A stretch of 64,000 nucleotides of DNA from Pleurocapsa sp. PCC 7319. Lineage in GTDB: Bacteria; Cyanobacteriota; Cyanobacteriia; Cyanobacteriales; Xenococcaceae. The stretch lies in NCBI RefSeq assembly GCF_000332195.1, contig NZ_KB235922.1, positions 5,057,322 to 5,121,321 on the forward strand. The letters run 5' to 3'. Both the position numbers and the translations under genes were made by a program. Each line of letters opens with the position of its first letter. The stretch's first letter is position 1. The notes under the pieces were generated by a model that was not told the DNA's origin, did no database searches, and was given only the letters and a program-made list of their open reading frames with translations. This document shows, in pieces, positions 47,704 through 56,797 of this stretch.

Positions 47704-48240
47704 TCACTCTTTAATTAATTCCACTGCATCTCGACCATCAAGAACATTAAGATAGACCTTGACCTTTTCATCTGAGGCTGTGGGTAATTTCTTGCCTACA
47801 AAATCGGGCTGGATAGGCAGCTCACGATGTCCTCGATCTACCATGACTGCTAATCTAATAATTTGAGGTCTGCCATATTCAGTAATGGCATTGAGCGCAG
47901 CACGGATGGTGCGACCTTTATAAATAACATCATCTACCAACACAACAGTTTTACCTGTCAAATCTACAGGGATTTTCGCTTTGGCAGGAATCCGCGTACG
48001 AATTTTATCTAGATCATCTCGATAAAAAGTAACATCGATCGCCCCTACAGCAATTGAAATATCTTCTAATATTTCAATCTGTCTAGCCAATAAATGAGCT
48101 AGTGGGACACCTTTGGTATGAATCCCTAATAAAATCGTCTCAGATAAATTTCCTGATTTTTCAACAATCTGGGAAGCCATACGATTGATGGTACGGCGAA
48201 TTTCTTCAGCCGAGAGAATAGTTACTACTTTGGCTGGCAT
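47704..48240 (-). CDS. pyrR: PyrR bifunctional regulator / uracil phosphoribosyltransferase
   Basis: The 178 residues are PyrR-like: [24 protein letters not shown] near the N-terminus and the PRPP-binding loop [18 protein letters not shown] at about residue 95-112. PyrR binds pyr mRNA leaders in Gram-positive bacteria and has weak uracil phosphoribosyltransferase activity; in cyanobacteria its RNA targets are unclear. It is divergent from pyrC, 82 bp apart, consistent with a shared pyrimidine-control region. Confidence 0.92.
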   Translation of the reverse strand: MPAKVVTILSAEEIRRTINRMASQIVEKSGNLSETILLGIHTKGVPLAHLLARQIEILEDISIAVGAIDVTFYRDDLDKIRTRIPAKAKIPVDLTGKTVVLVDDVIYKGRTIRAALNAITEYGRPQIIRLAVMVDRGHRELPIQPDFVGKKLPTASDEKVKVYLNVLDGRDAVELIKE

Positions 48241-48321
48241 TTATTACCCTGAGCAATGAACACTTGCTATTGTATTTATGGGTTAATTATATAGCTCATT
48301 TGTTGGCAAGTTGTGGAATGT

Positions 48322-49335
48322 ATGGTTGATCAGATAAAGCAGGTAGTGATTAATTCGCCTTTAGATATGCATCTGCATTTTCGTGAAGGAAGGATGGCGC
48401 AGACAGTGATTCCCCTGAGTTCATATTCTTTTGCAGGGGGAGTGGTAATGCCGAATTTAGTGCCAGCGGTAAATAATCTCAAGCGTTTAACAGGATATAT
48501 TCAAGAAATTAAATCGATCATTGACAAGGATATCTTTGAGCCTTATATGACGGTTTTTTTTAAGCACTATAGCTATCAAGAGCTAGAACAGCTTAAACCA
48601 TATATTTTAGGCGTAAAACTTTATCCTGCGGGGGTAACTACAAATAGTGAAGAAGGTGTAGCAGCAATTAATAAAGCAGAAACTACTATTAAATATTTAG
48701 AGGAATTAGAAATTCCATTAATGATACATGGAGAAACTCATGGCTTTGTCTTAGATCGAGAAAAAATGTTTCTTCCCATTTTTGAGCATCTTGCCCAAAC
48801 ATTTCCACGGTTGAAAATTATCATGGAGCATATCACAACTGCTGATGCAGTGTCTTTGTTAAATGAATACGAAAATATTTATGCTACTGTTACGTTGCAT
48901 CATCTATTAATTACTTTAGATGATGTGGCAGGGGGCTTACTTAGACCTCACCTGTTTTGTAAGCCGATTGCTAAACGTCCTGAAGATCGGGAAGCTTTAG
49001 TTAAAGCTGCCATTAATGCTCATCCTAAACTGATGTTTGGAAGTGATTCTGCGCCACATCCACTTGATAAAAAGGAAGCTTGTGGTTGTGCAGCAGGTAT
49101 ATTTACGGCTCCTATTGCCCTACAGGCTTTAGTGGATCTATTTGAACAACATAATGCACTTCACAATCTCCAGGCATTTGTCTCTGACAATGCTCAAAGT
49201 ATCTACAGAATTATCCCACCTCAAAAATCTGTAACTCTCGAACGTATACCAGACAAAGTTCCCAATATGTATGATGATGTAGTGCCAATGTTTGCCAATC
49301 AAGAACTTAGTTGGTCGATTACTCAAGTTAAATAA
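48322..49335 (+). CDS. pyrC: Dihydroorotase, type II
   Basis: The ATG at 48322 ([20 protein letters not shown]) gives 337 residues; a GTG nine bases earlier is in frame. The metal motif is HLHFRE, with later His in MIHGETHG and [12 protein letters not shown] and the Asp in FGSDSAPHP. Length and motifs fit the E. coli-type (class II) enzyme that makes dihydroorotate in pyrimidine synthesis. It is divergent from pyrR. Confidence 0.93.
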   Translation: MVDQIKQVVINSPLDMHLHFREGRMAQTVIPLSSYSFAGGVVMPNLVPAVNNLKRLTGYIQEIKSIIDKDIFEPYMTVFFKHYSYQELEQLKPYILGVKLYPAGVTTNSEEGVAAINKAETTIKYLEELEIPLMIHGETHGFVLDREKMFLPIFEHLAQTFPRLKIIMEHITTADAVSLLNEYENIYATVTLHHLLITLDDVAGGLLRPHLFCKPIAKRPEDREALVKAAINAHPKLMFGSDSAPHPLDKKEACGCAAGIFTAPIALQALVDLFEQHNALHNLQAFVSDNAQSIYRIIPPQKSVTLERIPDKVPNMYDDVVPMFANQELSWSITQVK

Positions 49336-49358
49336 CTTATGCTGTTAATATTTCTCGG

Positions 49359-49518
49359 TAGTCCCTACAAAATAGTGGAGATACGAAAAATCAATAGTTT
49401 AAGATCTTTTGAGACTCTTCCAGTTGCATGAATTGCAACGAATCTACTTAGTTTCAGCCAAAAATTGCACAATAAAATTAAAGGGCTTGCAATGACCTCC
49501 ACTGCTCTGTAGGGACTA
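49359..49518. mobile_element. MITE-like element, 160 bp with 22-bp terminal inverted repeats
   Basis: TAGTCCCTACA-N5-GTGGAG at 49359-49380 is matched by CTCCAC-N5-TGTAGGGACTA at 49497-49518. The outer 11 and the inner six bases are perfect, and 19 of 22 match overall. Both ends start or finish with TA, as in IS630/Tc1-type elements with a TA target. The core has a small palindrome (GTTGCA/TGCAAC at 49433-49449) and no open frame of note. Confidence 0.65.
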
Positions 49519-49528
49519 GCTGCATTTG

Positions 49529-52500
49529 TTACCCAAAATACCCCGTTTTTGAACGACGCCTTTTTCCCGATCTTTCCGAGAGCATGCTGGTTTCGGTCAA
49601 TCTGCTGGAATCCAAACCTGAAACTGGTGAAGCAGTAGTCATGATTTTGGTTCGACTTTGAGACTTCCAATATTCATACTTGAGTAGAGGGAAAGAGGCT
49701 ACTTTTTTCGCTAATGCCCAGAAAAATACATAACTGGCTAACAACCGCTCCACAGCACCAAAACAAGATTCTCTTAACTCTTCGATTTGTTCCTTTTGTT
49801 CGGCTACGGCAGAATTGCGGAAGTAGAGAGCATCATTATTGCTTTCTAACACGATCGCACCACTAAATCCCTTACGGGCGATCGCTGGATTATTGCCGAG
49901 CGCCATAATTTCTGGTCCGACATTAATGTTTCTAACTCCATTAGCTTGTTTTCCTGTCATCAACACGGCGTTTTCGGCTTCCTGCAATTGTTGGCTGCGT
50001 CTGCCATCGGGTACGCCCAACCAGATCAAAGTACCTCGGACGACTCGATGTCCAAAAGCGTGAAGCAGATGATTTTGAGGATTGGCACTGTGAACTTCCA
50101 TTGAGGCGATACCGTAGCTGAGAGAAAACAGCTTGCTAACATAGGCTTGTAATATCTGGTTAACCCAAGATACATCTCCAATGACGAGAGTTCTTTTGCC
50201 CATCCGTGCCAGTAGCTGCCTACCCTGAACGAAGCGGAGCAGTACAGTCCACAACCAAGGACCAAATATATAAATGCCAATATCTAATACAGTTACCACT
50301 GGGGCTATTAGTTCCCATAAACTCTGGGGCAAGTTCGCGATCGCAAAAATTAGTTTCAATAATGTTTTAACGAGGGGGATAGTATCACCAAAAGGAATTA
50401 CTGCCCCGACTGTAATTAGGACATATAAGGCATGAATTACCCAAGCCAAAGGGGTTTCGGTAACATGATCTCCCCAATAACGACCGCAGCTAATCAATTT
50501 TTGTCTGATGGGAGATTTGATTGATTCTCCTGTAAAAGTTGTCCCGATAATCTGGACGACGTTGCGGTTGAGAAAATCTTCCTTCATCATTGCCAAAATC
50601 TGCAAACTTTCTGAAGTCAAAGTCATGCCAAAAGGAGCGGAATTGGGAAAATTGTTTCGCATCTTTTTGGCGAGATACAGCAATAACTCTGTCAGAGTGT
50701 GATTGGCAGCAGCGACTGATACAGTGCTGGTTTCGGCGGTTCTGCGTCCACTACCGTTGACAAAAATGCGATGTTTTTGATTGTTGGCATCGTCAATAAA
50801 AGGAGAGGTAAAGATTGCTGTAAGTCCGCCACTACCCTGAGTGGAATTCATGAAACTGCTCAATTCTCCCGTGAGGATAAACAGTTCGCCGATAGTTCCT
50901 TGGCTAGACAAGTGGTCAAAGGCATCGATCGCTTTTACGGTAGAAAAGGTTTGACCAGATTGGGTTATGGCTAATACTAGAGATTCTTTATTCAAATAGA
51001 GTTGGCTAAAGTCCTGCTTTAGCTGTTGCAAAGCTTCATTTGCCGACATCGTAACCACATTAAAAAAAGGAAAAATAGTTTTAAAATCCCTGGCAAATCT
51101 TTCCCCTAACCAAAGGCTATTTTCCTCTCCCGTAATGAGTAAGTCTACAGTGGTCATCCGTCTTATCTGAGTGATCGCTCCCGCATGAAACATAATGCGC
51201 TGCTTTTGCTCGAAGCGTTGCACTTTTTCGGTGAGGAGATACACTAAATAATCGGCACTTTTACGATTAATATAGGCTGGATTTTGCCATGAGGTTTTAA
51301 TTTCATTAAGCACGCGGGGAATAGCTTGAATATCGCTATCGATAGGGTCGCGATCGCCCGAATCGGGAAACTGAATATAGGGCAAATAGGGATGGTCGTT
51401 CATCGAAATCCAGCGGTCTTTTAATTCTGCTGCCGTCAGCCTCCGTTTTTGACTCATCGAGTAGACATGAATATCTTTAGCACTGACTTTGGCAATCTCT
51501 CCTTCTGATTGGTTTAAATCCAGGCGGAAATACTGGGAACTCCCCAACAAAACCCGATCTACGGCTGCGGGTTCGGAAGCGTAAACCATATATCCCTCCC
51601 GCCAGTTGAAACCTACTGTAATTGGCTGTCCTTTGGCACTGAGGATCAATCTTTCTGACTCTAGGGTAGAAACTGTGACCAAGCCAAAACTACCTCTGGC
51701 TCTGGACATAAAGATTTTGGTAGCATGATATAAATCGTTGTCTAAAAAAGCCTTAATTGCCGCTCTAATAAAGGCAATTCTGTGTTCCTCAGACCATTGA
51801 GCCATTGAACCAATTTTAGCAGTGGCTTGGAAGAGATTGCGTTCTAGGGGATTAGCATGACTTTGCCATGCCTCTGAATGAGGAGCGGGTAATTGCGATC
51901 GCTCTAAATCGAAAACGCGCTCAAAGATTTCTGTCCAGGCGGTTAAGTCTTCTAAAGAAGGTGCTGTGTTGCGAGCCTCAGCCGTAGGATGTAATCCGTC
52001 AAATGCTGCTTCAATGGAAGTGGCAATAGTCTGTTGATAGGCTAACCGTAATGAGGGCAGCCACATTCCCTGGGTAATCAGTAAATCCATCATTCCCGCA
52101 ATTTTGGGGGAATCGCCTTTGGTGGCATTGGGAGTATGTAAAACTTTTTCTAACCACAAGCCCAAGGTAGCCGTATCAATCTTCTTGCCGAACAGCGTCC
52201 AAGTCTCAAAGTCCCCATTGTGAGTAATACGATGATTGACATTTTTCCCTTGACGTAGCCATTCGCCGTTAGTATACCGCCACACTTCTTCATTTCTGGC
52301 ACTCATCCATTCATGCCAATGGGTTTCCAGTTCTGAGGGGGCAGTACCGCTAGTAGCGTAACGATAATGCCACACTCCGATAGTGGGTGAGGCTAAAGGC
52401 TTGACTCCAGATGCGATTGCTTTCTGACGAATCGGTGCAAAGGCTGCTTCTAGAGATTTAGTCAAATTATCTCGTTTGCGGTTAACTACCTTTTTGCCGA

Positions 52501-53206
52501 CAAAAACAACGCGAGCGCCATTTTGAGCTACAACCAAGCCTCCTCCAGCTTGCTCGCCGCGAATTTCGGTTTCTTGACCCATTTGCTGCGCCATTTCCAC
52601 CATTCTGGCGGGTAATAGGGAGCGATCGTCTTCGCTCTGGCGTGTAGCGATGAAGCCAAAGTTACCGCAATAAAAGCGGTCTGCTACTCCTGTAATTGCA
52701 GCTTCAATGTCGGAAAGGGAAGACATAGCAACGATCGCATTAGCAACGACAACAGCTTGACTAATAAGCAGATCGGGGAAAAAACAATTAACCACACCTG
52801 CCAATAAGAGATTAAAAAATATCCCTCCTAATGCTTTAATAGCGAACCCCTCGACCATCGGGTTTCCTGCTGCGATCCAAAGTTGAGGATTATTAGAAGG
52901 GATAAATAAGGGGTGAAAAGGTAGTAAAGACTTGAGAGTTGATTTGAGACTGCGATGTTCGAGAATGTTGGTCAGATTGAGGACAGATAATTGCCGCTCT
53001 ACTGCGGCGATCGCCATACTATGTCCCAAACCATGACTTAAAATCGCGCTATTCCAAGCCAATCTTAGTAAAAATGAATATGTTAAAAATAACGAACATC
53101 CTAAACCAAAATTTCCAGTTTCTATTACATTGGTGCCGATTAGTATAGCCGCGATCGCTTCGGGGATAAAATGGGTCACTATTAGTAACCATGCTAATTT
53201 AGGCAT
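49529..53206 (-). CDS. Membrane fusion of an M50-like domain, GlmS-type glutamine amidotransferase and SIS domain
   Basis: The 1225 residues divide as follows. Residues 1-175 have several membrane helices, with SHGLGHSMAI at 57-66 and GGIFFNLLLAG at 127-137. These look like the HExxH and NLLLA parts of M50/site-2 proteases, but Glu is replaced by Gly. Residues 180-590 resemble a class II glutamine amidotransferase: CGNFGFIA (Cys180), HYRYATSG (280-287), HNGDFE (329-334) and ARGSFGLV with FNWREGYMVYASE. Residues about 625-790 are a SIS domain with a GlmS-like linker (VLNEIKTSWQNP) and TQSGQTFST. Residues about 918-990 are hydrophobic again, and a further domain (TLVIGDVSWVNQ at 1006-1017) precedes a Lys/Arg-rich end. 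It overlaps the upstream gene by 13 bases. Function unknown. Confidence 0.8.
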   Translation of the reverse strand: MPKLAWLLIVTHFIPEAIAAILIGTNVIETGNFGLGCSLFLTYSFLLRLAWNSAILSHGLGHSMAIAAVERQLSVLNLTNILEHRSLKSTLKSLLPFHPLFIPSNNPQLWIAAGNPMVEGFAIKALGGIFFNLLLAGVVNCFFPDLLISQAVVVANAIVAMSSLSDIEAAITGVADRFYCGNFGFIATRQSEDDRSLLPARMVEMAQQMGQETEIRGEQAGGGLVVAQNGARVVFVGKKVVNRKRDNLTKSLEAAFAPIRQKAIASGVKPLASPTIGVWHYRYATSGTAPSELETHWHEWMSARNEEVWRYTNGEWLRQGKNVNHRITHNGDFETWTLFGKKIDTATLGLWLEKVLHTPNATKGDSPKIAGMMDLLITQGMWLPSLRLAYQQTIATSIEAAFDGLHPTAEARNTAPSLEDLTAWTEIFERVFDLERSQLPAPHSEAWQSHANPLERNLFQATAKIGSMAQWSEEHRIAFIRAAIKAFLDNDLYHATKIFMSRARGSFGLVTVSTLESERLILSAKGQPITVGFNWREGYMVYASEPAAVDRVLLGSSQYFRLDLNQSEGEIAKVSAKDIHVYSMSQKRRLTAAELKDRWISMNDHPYLPYIQFPDSGDRDPIDSDIQAIPRVLNEIKTSWQNPAYINRKSADYLVYLLTEKVQRFEQKQRIMFHAGAITQIRRMTTVDLLITGEENSLWLGERFARDFKTIFPFFNVVTMSANEALQQLKQDFSQLYLNKESLVLAITQSGQTFSTVKAIDAFDHLSSQGTIGELFILTGELSSFMNSTQGSGGLTAIFTSPFIDDANNQKHRIFVNGSGRRTAETSTVSVAAANHTLTELLLYLAKKMRNNFPNSAPFGMTLTSESLQILAMMKEDFLNRNVVQIIGTTFTGESIKSPIRQKLISCGRYWGDHVTETPLAWVIHALYVLITVGAVIPFGDTIPLVKTLLKLIFAIANLPQSLWELIAPVVTVLDIGIYIFGPWLWTVLLRFVQGRQLLARMGKRTLVIGDVSWVNQILQAYVSKLFSLSYGIASMEVHSANPQNHLLHAFGHRVVRGTLIWLGVPDGRRSQQLQEAENAVLMTGKQANGVRNINVGPEIMALGNNPAIARKGFSGAIVLESNNDALYFRNSAVAEQKEQIEELRESCFGAVERLLASYVFFWALAKKVASFPLLKYEYWKSQSRTKIMTTASPVSGLDSSRLTETSMLSERSGKRRRSKTGYFG

Positions 53207-53718
53207 TTTTCAATACTCTTAAAATTGATAACTAAATTTGGCGTTGCTGAATTAAGGGAGGAATCGAGAGGGGAAGCAACTGCATCTCTCATATTCGCCC
53301 ACAGCAGTTGGGTTTTGGCTTTAATATCGATCGCCTTTTGGTGCATTTGTCTGGCGACAGCTTTATCTTCAGGAAGCAGCTTGACAAATTGCTCCTCAGT
53401 CATAGATGCGATCACATGAGCCGAATCAAGACTCACTCCCGATCCATTTCCTTCCAGGGAGGCGAGAGAGCGACTCTGGAGGCTAGATTCTGACTGCGAA
53501 GGTGCGTTAAGCAACTTTTTGGCAATTTCTGGATTGGGATTTATTCGTAATAAACGCTGATATTTTTTTAATAGTTCTAAACTTGTTTCTCTCTCTACGT
53601 TTTCCCAATTTAAATTGTTAGTTTGCCCGTTAAGTAAATTAAACTGAAGGATATCAAAATCAGGGTTTTGATTGTAGAAAGAATTAAGGCGATCGTCTGA
53701 TACTTTGATAATTGACAT
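53194..53718 (-). CDS. Small helical protein resembling a segment of Tc-toxin A-type proteins
   Basis: The 174 residues have no signal peptide and are probably all helical. The C-terminal half contains LDSAHVIASMTEEQFVKLL, then ARQMHQKAIDIKAKTQLLWA. I recall this alternation (LDSAHxIA, ExFV, A..IH..A) from the N-terminal helical parts of Tc-toxin A or virulence-plasmid proteins. The gene ends 13 bases inside the large membrane fusion gene, so translation is coupled and the two products probably work together. The resemblance is by memory and may be only local. Confidence 0.55.
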   Translation of the reverse strand: MSIIKVSDDRLNSFYNQNPDFDILQFNLLNGQTNNLNWENVERETSLELLKKYQRLLRINPNPEIAKKLLNAPSQSESSLQSRSLASLEGNGSGVSLDSAHVIASMTEEQFVKLLPEDKAVARQMHQKAIDIKAKTQLLWANMRDAVASPLDSSLNSATPNLVINFKSIEKCLN

Positions 53719-53850
53719 TTTAGTTTCCTCGTTTCTTTTTAATAATTGAGCTGTTATAACTTGCAGGGTAAGCTCAATTTAAAAAGTAAATTTAAAAAGC
53801 GATCGGGAAAAACAAGGGAAGATTTTGAAAAAGTCTGCGATCGTAAATGT

Positions 53851-53867
53851 GGTTCTGTCGCAAAAAA
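53851..53867. other. Possible relic of an IS6-family end
   Basis: GGTTCTGTCGCAAAAAA is close to the terminal repeat sequence that I recall for IS6-family elements (GGTTCTGTTGCAAA). No matching second end or transposase is present, so it is at best a relic. Confidence 0.2.
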
Positions 53868-53977
53868 CGGGAATAGTTGTGTAGCATAGTAAAAACTATC
53901 AATAGTACTCACGACTTCGACTCTTCTGATGAATCCCAAAGCTGATTCTAACGGATTTTGTGGTCTAGAGTGATGTA

Positions 53978-55895
53978 CCTACACTGACCCTTCGGGTACA
54001 GATGTAGGCTTCTCCAAATCCCGAAGGACAGAGAGAACTTGCTTCAAGGTACTATTAGTAGTAGATGCGACTATTACTGGATTCCCTTTACGCCGTTTTA
54101 AAGTTGGAAACACATCCAGTCCAACCCTCTTGGTATTTATTCCAGCCGAGATGTCTCGGTCTACCAAAAGTTGATATTCTTCATCCCAATATTCTCTGAT
54201 GCTGCAATCGGTAAAAACAAATTCATCTTTGTACGGCAGCAATTGAGATGTGTATTGTGGATTAACAGGTATTACCAAAGCACCAGCTTTCTCGGCTTTG
54301 AACTTCAGTATGTTGAAAAACTGACCAAAGGCAGCATCAGCCCAAGACTTATTTAGTCCTGATTTAGCTGACTGTCCATTAGGTAAAAACTTACCCGTCT
54401 CATCAGTTTTAACTTTATTCCTCCGACTCAACCCAGCAAGATTGAGTTGTTCATGAAAGAAAACTTTTTTGCCAGTATTAAGGAGAGCCTGGGCAGTATT
54501 GTAGGCATGATCTTTTCTAGCTCTCGCTATTTGCTGATGTAGCTTGGCTTCGCGCTTCGCCAGCTTACGACGAGATTTACTACCTCGTTTTTTTGTAGAT
54601 TTACGCGCCTGAATCTTGGCTAGTTTGCCTTGAGATTTCCGAAATGACTTAAGACTAGGTAATTTAACGCCTTCGCTCGTAGCCAAATAGTCATTTTCAT
54701 GAAGAACAGCGTCCATGCCCAATGAGTTATCCCAAGTAGGAGTAATATCGGGCTGGAAATCAGGAACAGAATCGTCTTGTAATCTTAGGTTGATGTACCA
54801 ACCATCGACTTTCTTGATTACCTGAGCTTGCTTTAATGTTGCACCATCAACCAGTTGTCTATGATGTCGCACCTTGACCATACCTATTTTTGGCAAATTA
54901 ATATGCAGCCATTTACCACCAACAGAGCAAGAATGAAGCTTTACCCCGCTCATAACCATCGATCTGAAACGTACGCTTGTTTTGAATCTTGGTTTGCCCG
55001 AACGCTTACCGTTTTTGTCTCCCGATACGAAACGACTGAAAGCTAGTTTCACCCGTTTGCACACCTCTTGCAGAGTCTGTGAGGGAACAGAATTGAAGTC
55101 CAACAATTCACCACTCCAGCCAACAGAAACCAAATCTTTTTTGATTATTGGTAGCTGCTTTTTTTGCCCATAATATTCAGGTTTTTCTTTTAACTGTGGC
55201 AAATGACAGATTAATGGGCATCGGTCAGTGTAGCTACGATTCTTCGACCACCAATCAAACCTTTCTCTCAGTTGGCGGTTGTACCAGTACCGACAGATAC
55301 GAAGCCAGTCATTAAGGACAAGCTTTTGTTCTGTAGTTGGTCTTAGTCGGTACTGGTAGTTGTATAGCAAAATTAGAGTTGCTTATTTTGATACACTGAT
55401 ATTAACATATTTATCTCCACCTATTCATGAAGAAAGATTTTGTATCAAGAGGGCGTTCTGTATCTGATTTAAAAGCTCATTTAGTTTTAACAACCAAATA
55501 CAGACGTAAAGTTTTGACTGCGCCAATGATAGATAGGCTTCATGAAATCTGGGAATCTTTGTTGGATAAATTTGACGGCAAAATCGTTGAGTTCAACGCA
55601 GAGAGTGACCACGCACACTTGCTTTTTCAATACCACCCAGAAATACAATTAAGCAAACTGGTTAATAGCCTTAAAAGTATTTCTAGTCGTAAGCTGAGGC
55701 AAGAATTTTTACCAGAACTAGAGAAAACATACTATAAAAAGAAAGTGGTTTGGAATAGTAGCTACTTTCTCGCGTCATGTGGTGGAGTTACTATTTCAAC
55801 ACTGAGAAAATATATAGAAAATCAAGATTCTCCTATAGCTAGTCTATTACTGGCGATTCATCCCACACTCATTGCTGTCGTAATAGAGATGTGGG
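53978..55895. mobile_element. IS200/IS605-family insertion sequence with divergent tnpB and tnpA
   Basis: The element contains tnpB (minus) and tnpA (plus) diverging from the middle. Each outer end carries the same imperfect hairpin: CCTACACTG...CAGATGTAGG at 53978-54008 and CCCACACTC...GAGATGTGGG at 55862-55895. Both have a 9-bp stem with a single bulged A, and both are followed by GGCTTCTC. Such matching end hairpins, instead of inverted repeats, are the hallmark of this family. The exact tips cannot be set by eye; they lie just outside these hairpins. Confidence 0.85.
53979..55370 (-). CDS. tnpB: IS605-family TnpB (RNA-guided nuclease-like), without the zinc ribbon cysteines
   Basis: The 463 residues have a helix-turn-helix-like N-terminus (LRPTTEQKLVLNDWL) and a RuvC-like core. 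The catalytic residues are present: Asp in LGMDAVLHEND, Glu in FFHEQLNLAG and Asp in LLVDRDISAGIN. The usual CxxC zinc ribbon between Glu and the last Asp is missing: that stretch reads QLLPYKDEFVFTDCSIREYW, with one Cys. The stop codon lies within the end hairpin. By known family function it would cut DNA guided by an RNA from its 3' end. Confidence 0.9.
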   Translation of the reverse strand: MLYNYQYRLRPTTEQKLVLNDWLRICRYWYNRQLRERFDWWSKNRSYTDRCPLICHLPQLKEKPEYYGQKKQLPIIKKDLVSVGWSGELLDFNSVPSQTLQEVCKRVKLAFSRFVSGDKNGKRSGKPRFKTSVRFRSMVMSGVKLHSCSVGGKWLHINLPKIGMVKVRHHRQLVDGATLKQAQVIKKVDGWYINLRLQDDSVPDFQPDITPTWDNSLGMDAVLHENDYLATSEGVKLPSLKSFRKSQGKLAKIQARKSTKKRGSKSRRKLAKREAKLHQQIARARKDHAYNTAQALLNTGKKVFFHEQLNLAGLSRRNKVKTDETGKFLPNGQSAKSGLNKSWADAAFGQFFNILKFKAEKAGALVIPVNPQYTSQLLPYKDEFVFTDCSIREYWDEEYQLLVDRDISAGINTKRVGLDVFPTLKRRKGNPVIVASTTNSTLKQVLSVLRDLEKPTSVPEGSV

Positions 55896-55915
55896 GCTTC
55901 TCGCCAACTAGCTAA
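55427..55915 (+). CDS. tnpA: IS200/IS605-family transposase TnpA (Y1 HUH)
   Basis: The 162 residues have the HUH motif HAHLLFQ (about residue 63-69), preceded by LKAHLVLTTKYRRKV, and the catalytic Tyr in STLRKYIENQ (about residue 130). The last 25 codons (HPTLIAVVIEMWGF) read through the end hairpin, so the functional protein may simply end there. It excises and inserts single-stranded DNA. Confidence 0.9.
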   Translation: MKKDFVSRGRSVSDLKAHLVLTTKYRRKVLTAPMIDRLHEIWESLLDKFDGKIVEFNAESDHAHLLFQYHPEIQLSKLVNSLKSISSRKLRQEFLPELEKTYYKKKVVWNSSYFLASCGGVTISTLRKYIENQDSPIASLLLAIHPTLIAVVIEMWGFSPTS

Positions 55916-56141
55916 AAAGAGCAGTGATCGCTATAAACTAAGGAAATACCTCTAATTTGATAAAGTGTTAAATCTGTTAGTCAATCTAGGGTTGAAACTA
56001 AAGGATGGGAGATTCTATTAGAGGAGATAAAAGTATTTGTTTACCAGAATAATTGAGTTCTATCGAGGTGAGATACAATAATTATCAAGTCTTAGATTAT
56101 CTTTTGTTGAGTACTTTATTGATGATCTAAGCACTATCAAG

Positions 56142-56756
56142 ATGAAGATATTGCTAATCCATGGTCTTAGTCGAACGCCCTTATCACTACTTGGTCTTGA
56201 GTGGTACTTGCAAGAAGCAGGATGGAAGACAGAGCAGTTTGGTTACATGGCAGTTGCAGAAACTTTTGATCGCATCGTTGAACGGCTAAGAATTTCTCTT
56301 CACAAATTATCTAGCCAAGGGTCATATGGAATTGTTGCTCACTCTCTTGGCGGATTATTGACCCGAGCAGCTTTGGGGTTGAGTTCTATTGAGTTGCCTA
56401 AACATATTGTCATGTTAGGTACACCAAATCAGCCACCACGCCTTGCACCCCATGCTTGGCGATTGCCACCTTTTAGATGGTGGACAGGTAAATGCGGATT
56501 AAACTTAACTAACCCAAATTTCTTTGCGTCTCTGCCAGGAATTGAATCTGCCTATACAATTGTTGCGGGAACTGGAGGACCAAGAGGATTCTGGAGTCCC
56601 TTTGGAGATGAACTTAATGATGGTATTGTTGCCCTTAGTGAAACTCGATTATCTCATCGCGATCGCATAGTTCAACTACCAGTTATGCATACTTTCATGA
56701 TGAATGATTCCAGAGTCCACAAGACAGTGAGTCAAGCTTTCGATCTTAAAGATTGA
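56142..56756 (+). CDS. Alpha/beta-hydrolase, PGAP1/lipase-like
   Basis: The 204 residues have an N-terminal ILLIHGLSRTPLS oxyanion strand, the nucleophile elbow AHSLGG (about residue 67) and a C-terminal His in VMHTFMMND. This is the short lipase/PGAP1-type layout. It lies immediately outside the IS element, with its own leader, and is probably not cargo. The substrate is unknown. Confidence 0.8.
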   Translation: MKILLIHGLSRTPLSLLGLEWYLQEAGWKTEQFGYMAVAETFDRIVERLRISLHKLSSQGSYGIVAHSLGGLLTRAALGLSSIELPKHIVMLGTPNQPPRLAPHAWRLPPFRWWTGKCGLNLTNPNFFASLPGIESAYTIVAGTGGPRGFWSPFGDELNDGIVALSETRLSHRDRIVQLPVMHTFMMNDSRVHKTVSQAFDLKD

Positions 56757-56797
56757 GCTTTAAATCAGAATGATTTGGGTCTAGAAGCAACAGGGCT

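Noticed and set aside
49365-49670. A minus-strand frame of 101 codons past the giant gene's stop
   Set aside because: It overlaps the large gene's end in another frame and crosses the MITE-like element; it has no recognisable feature.
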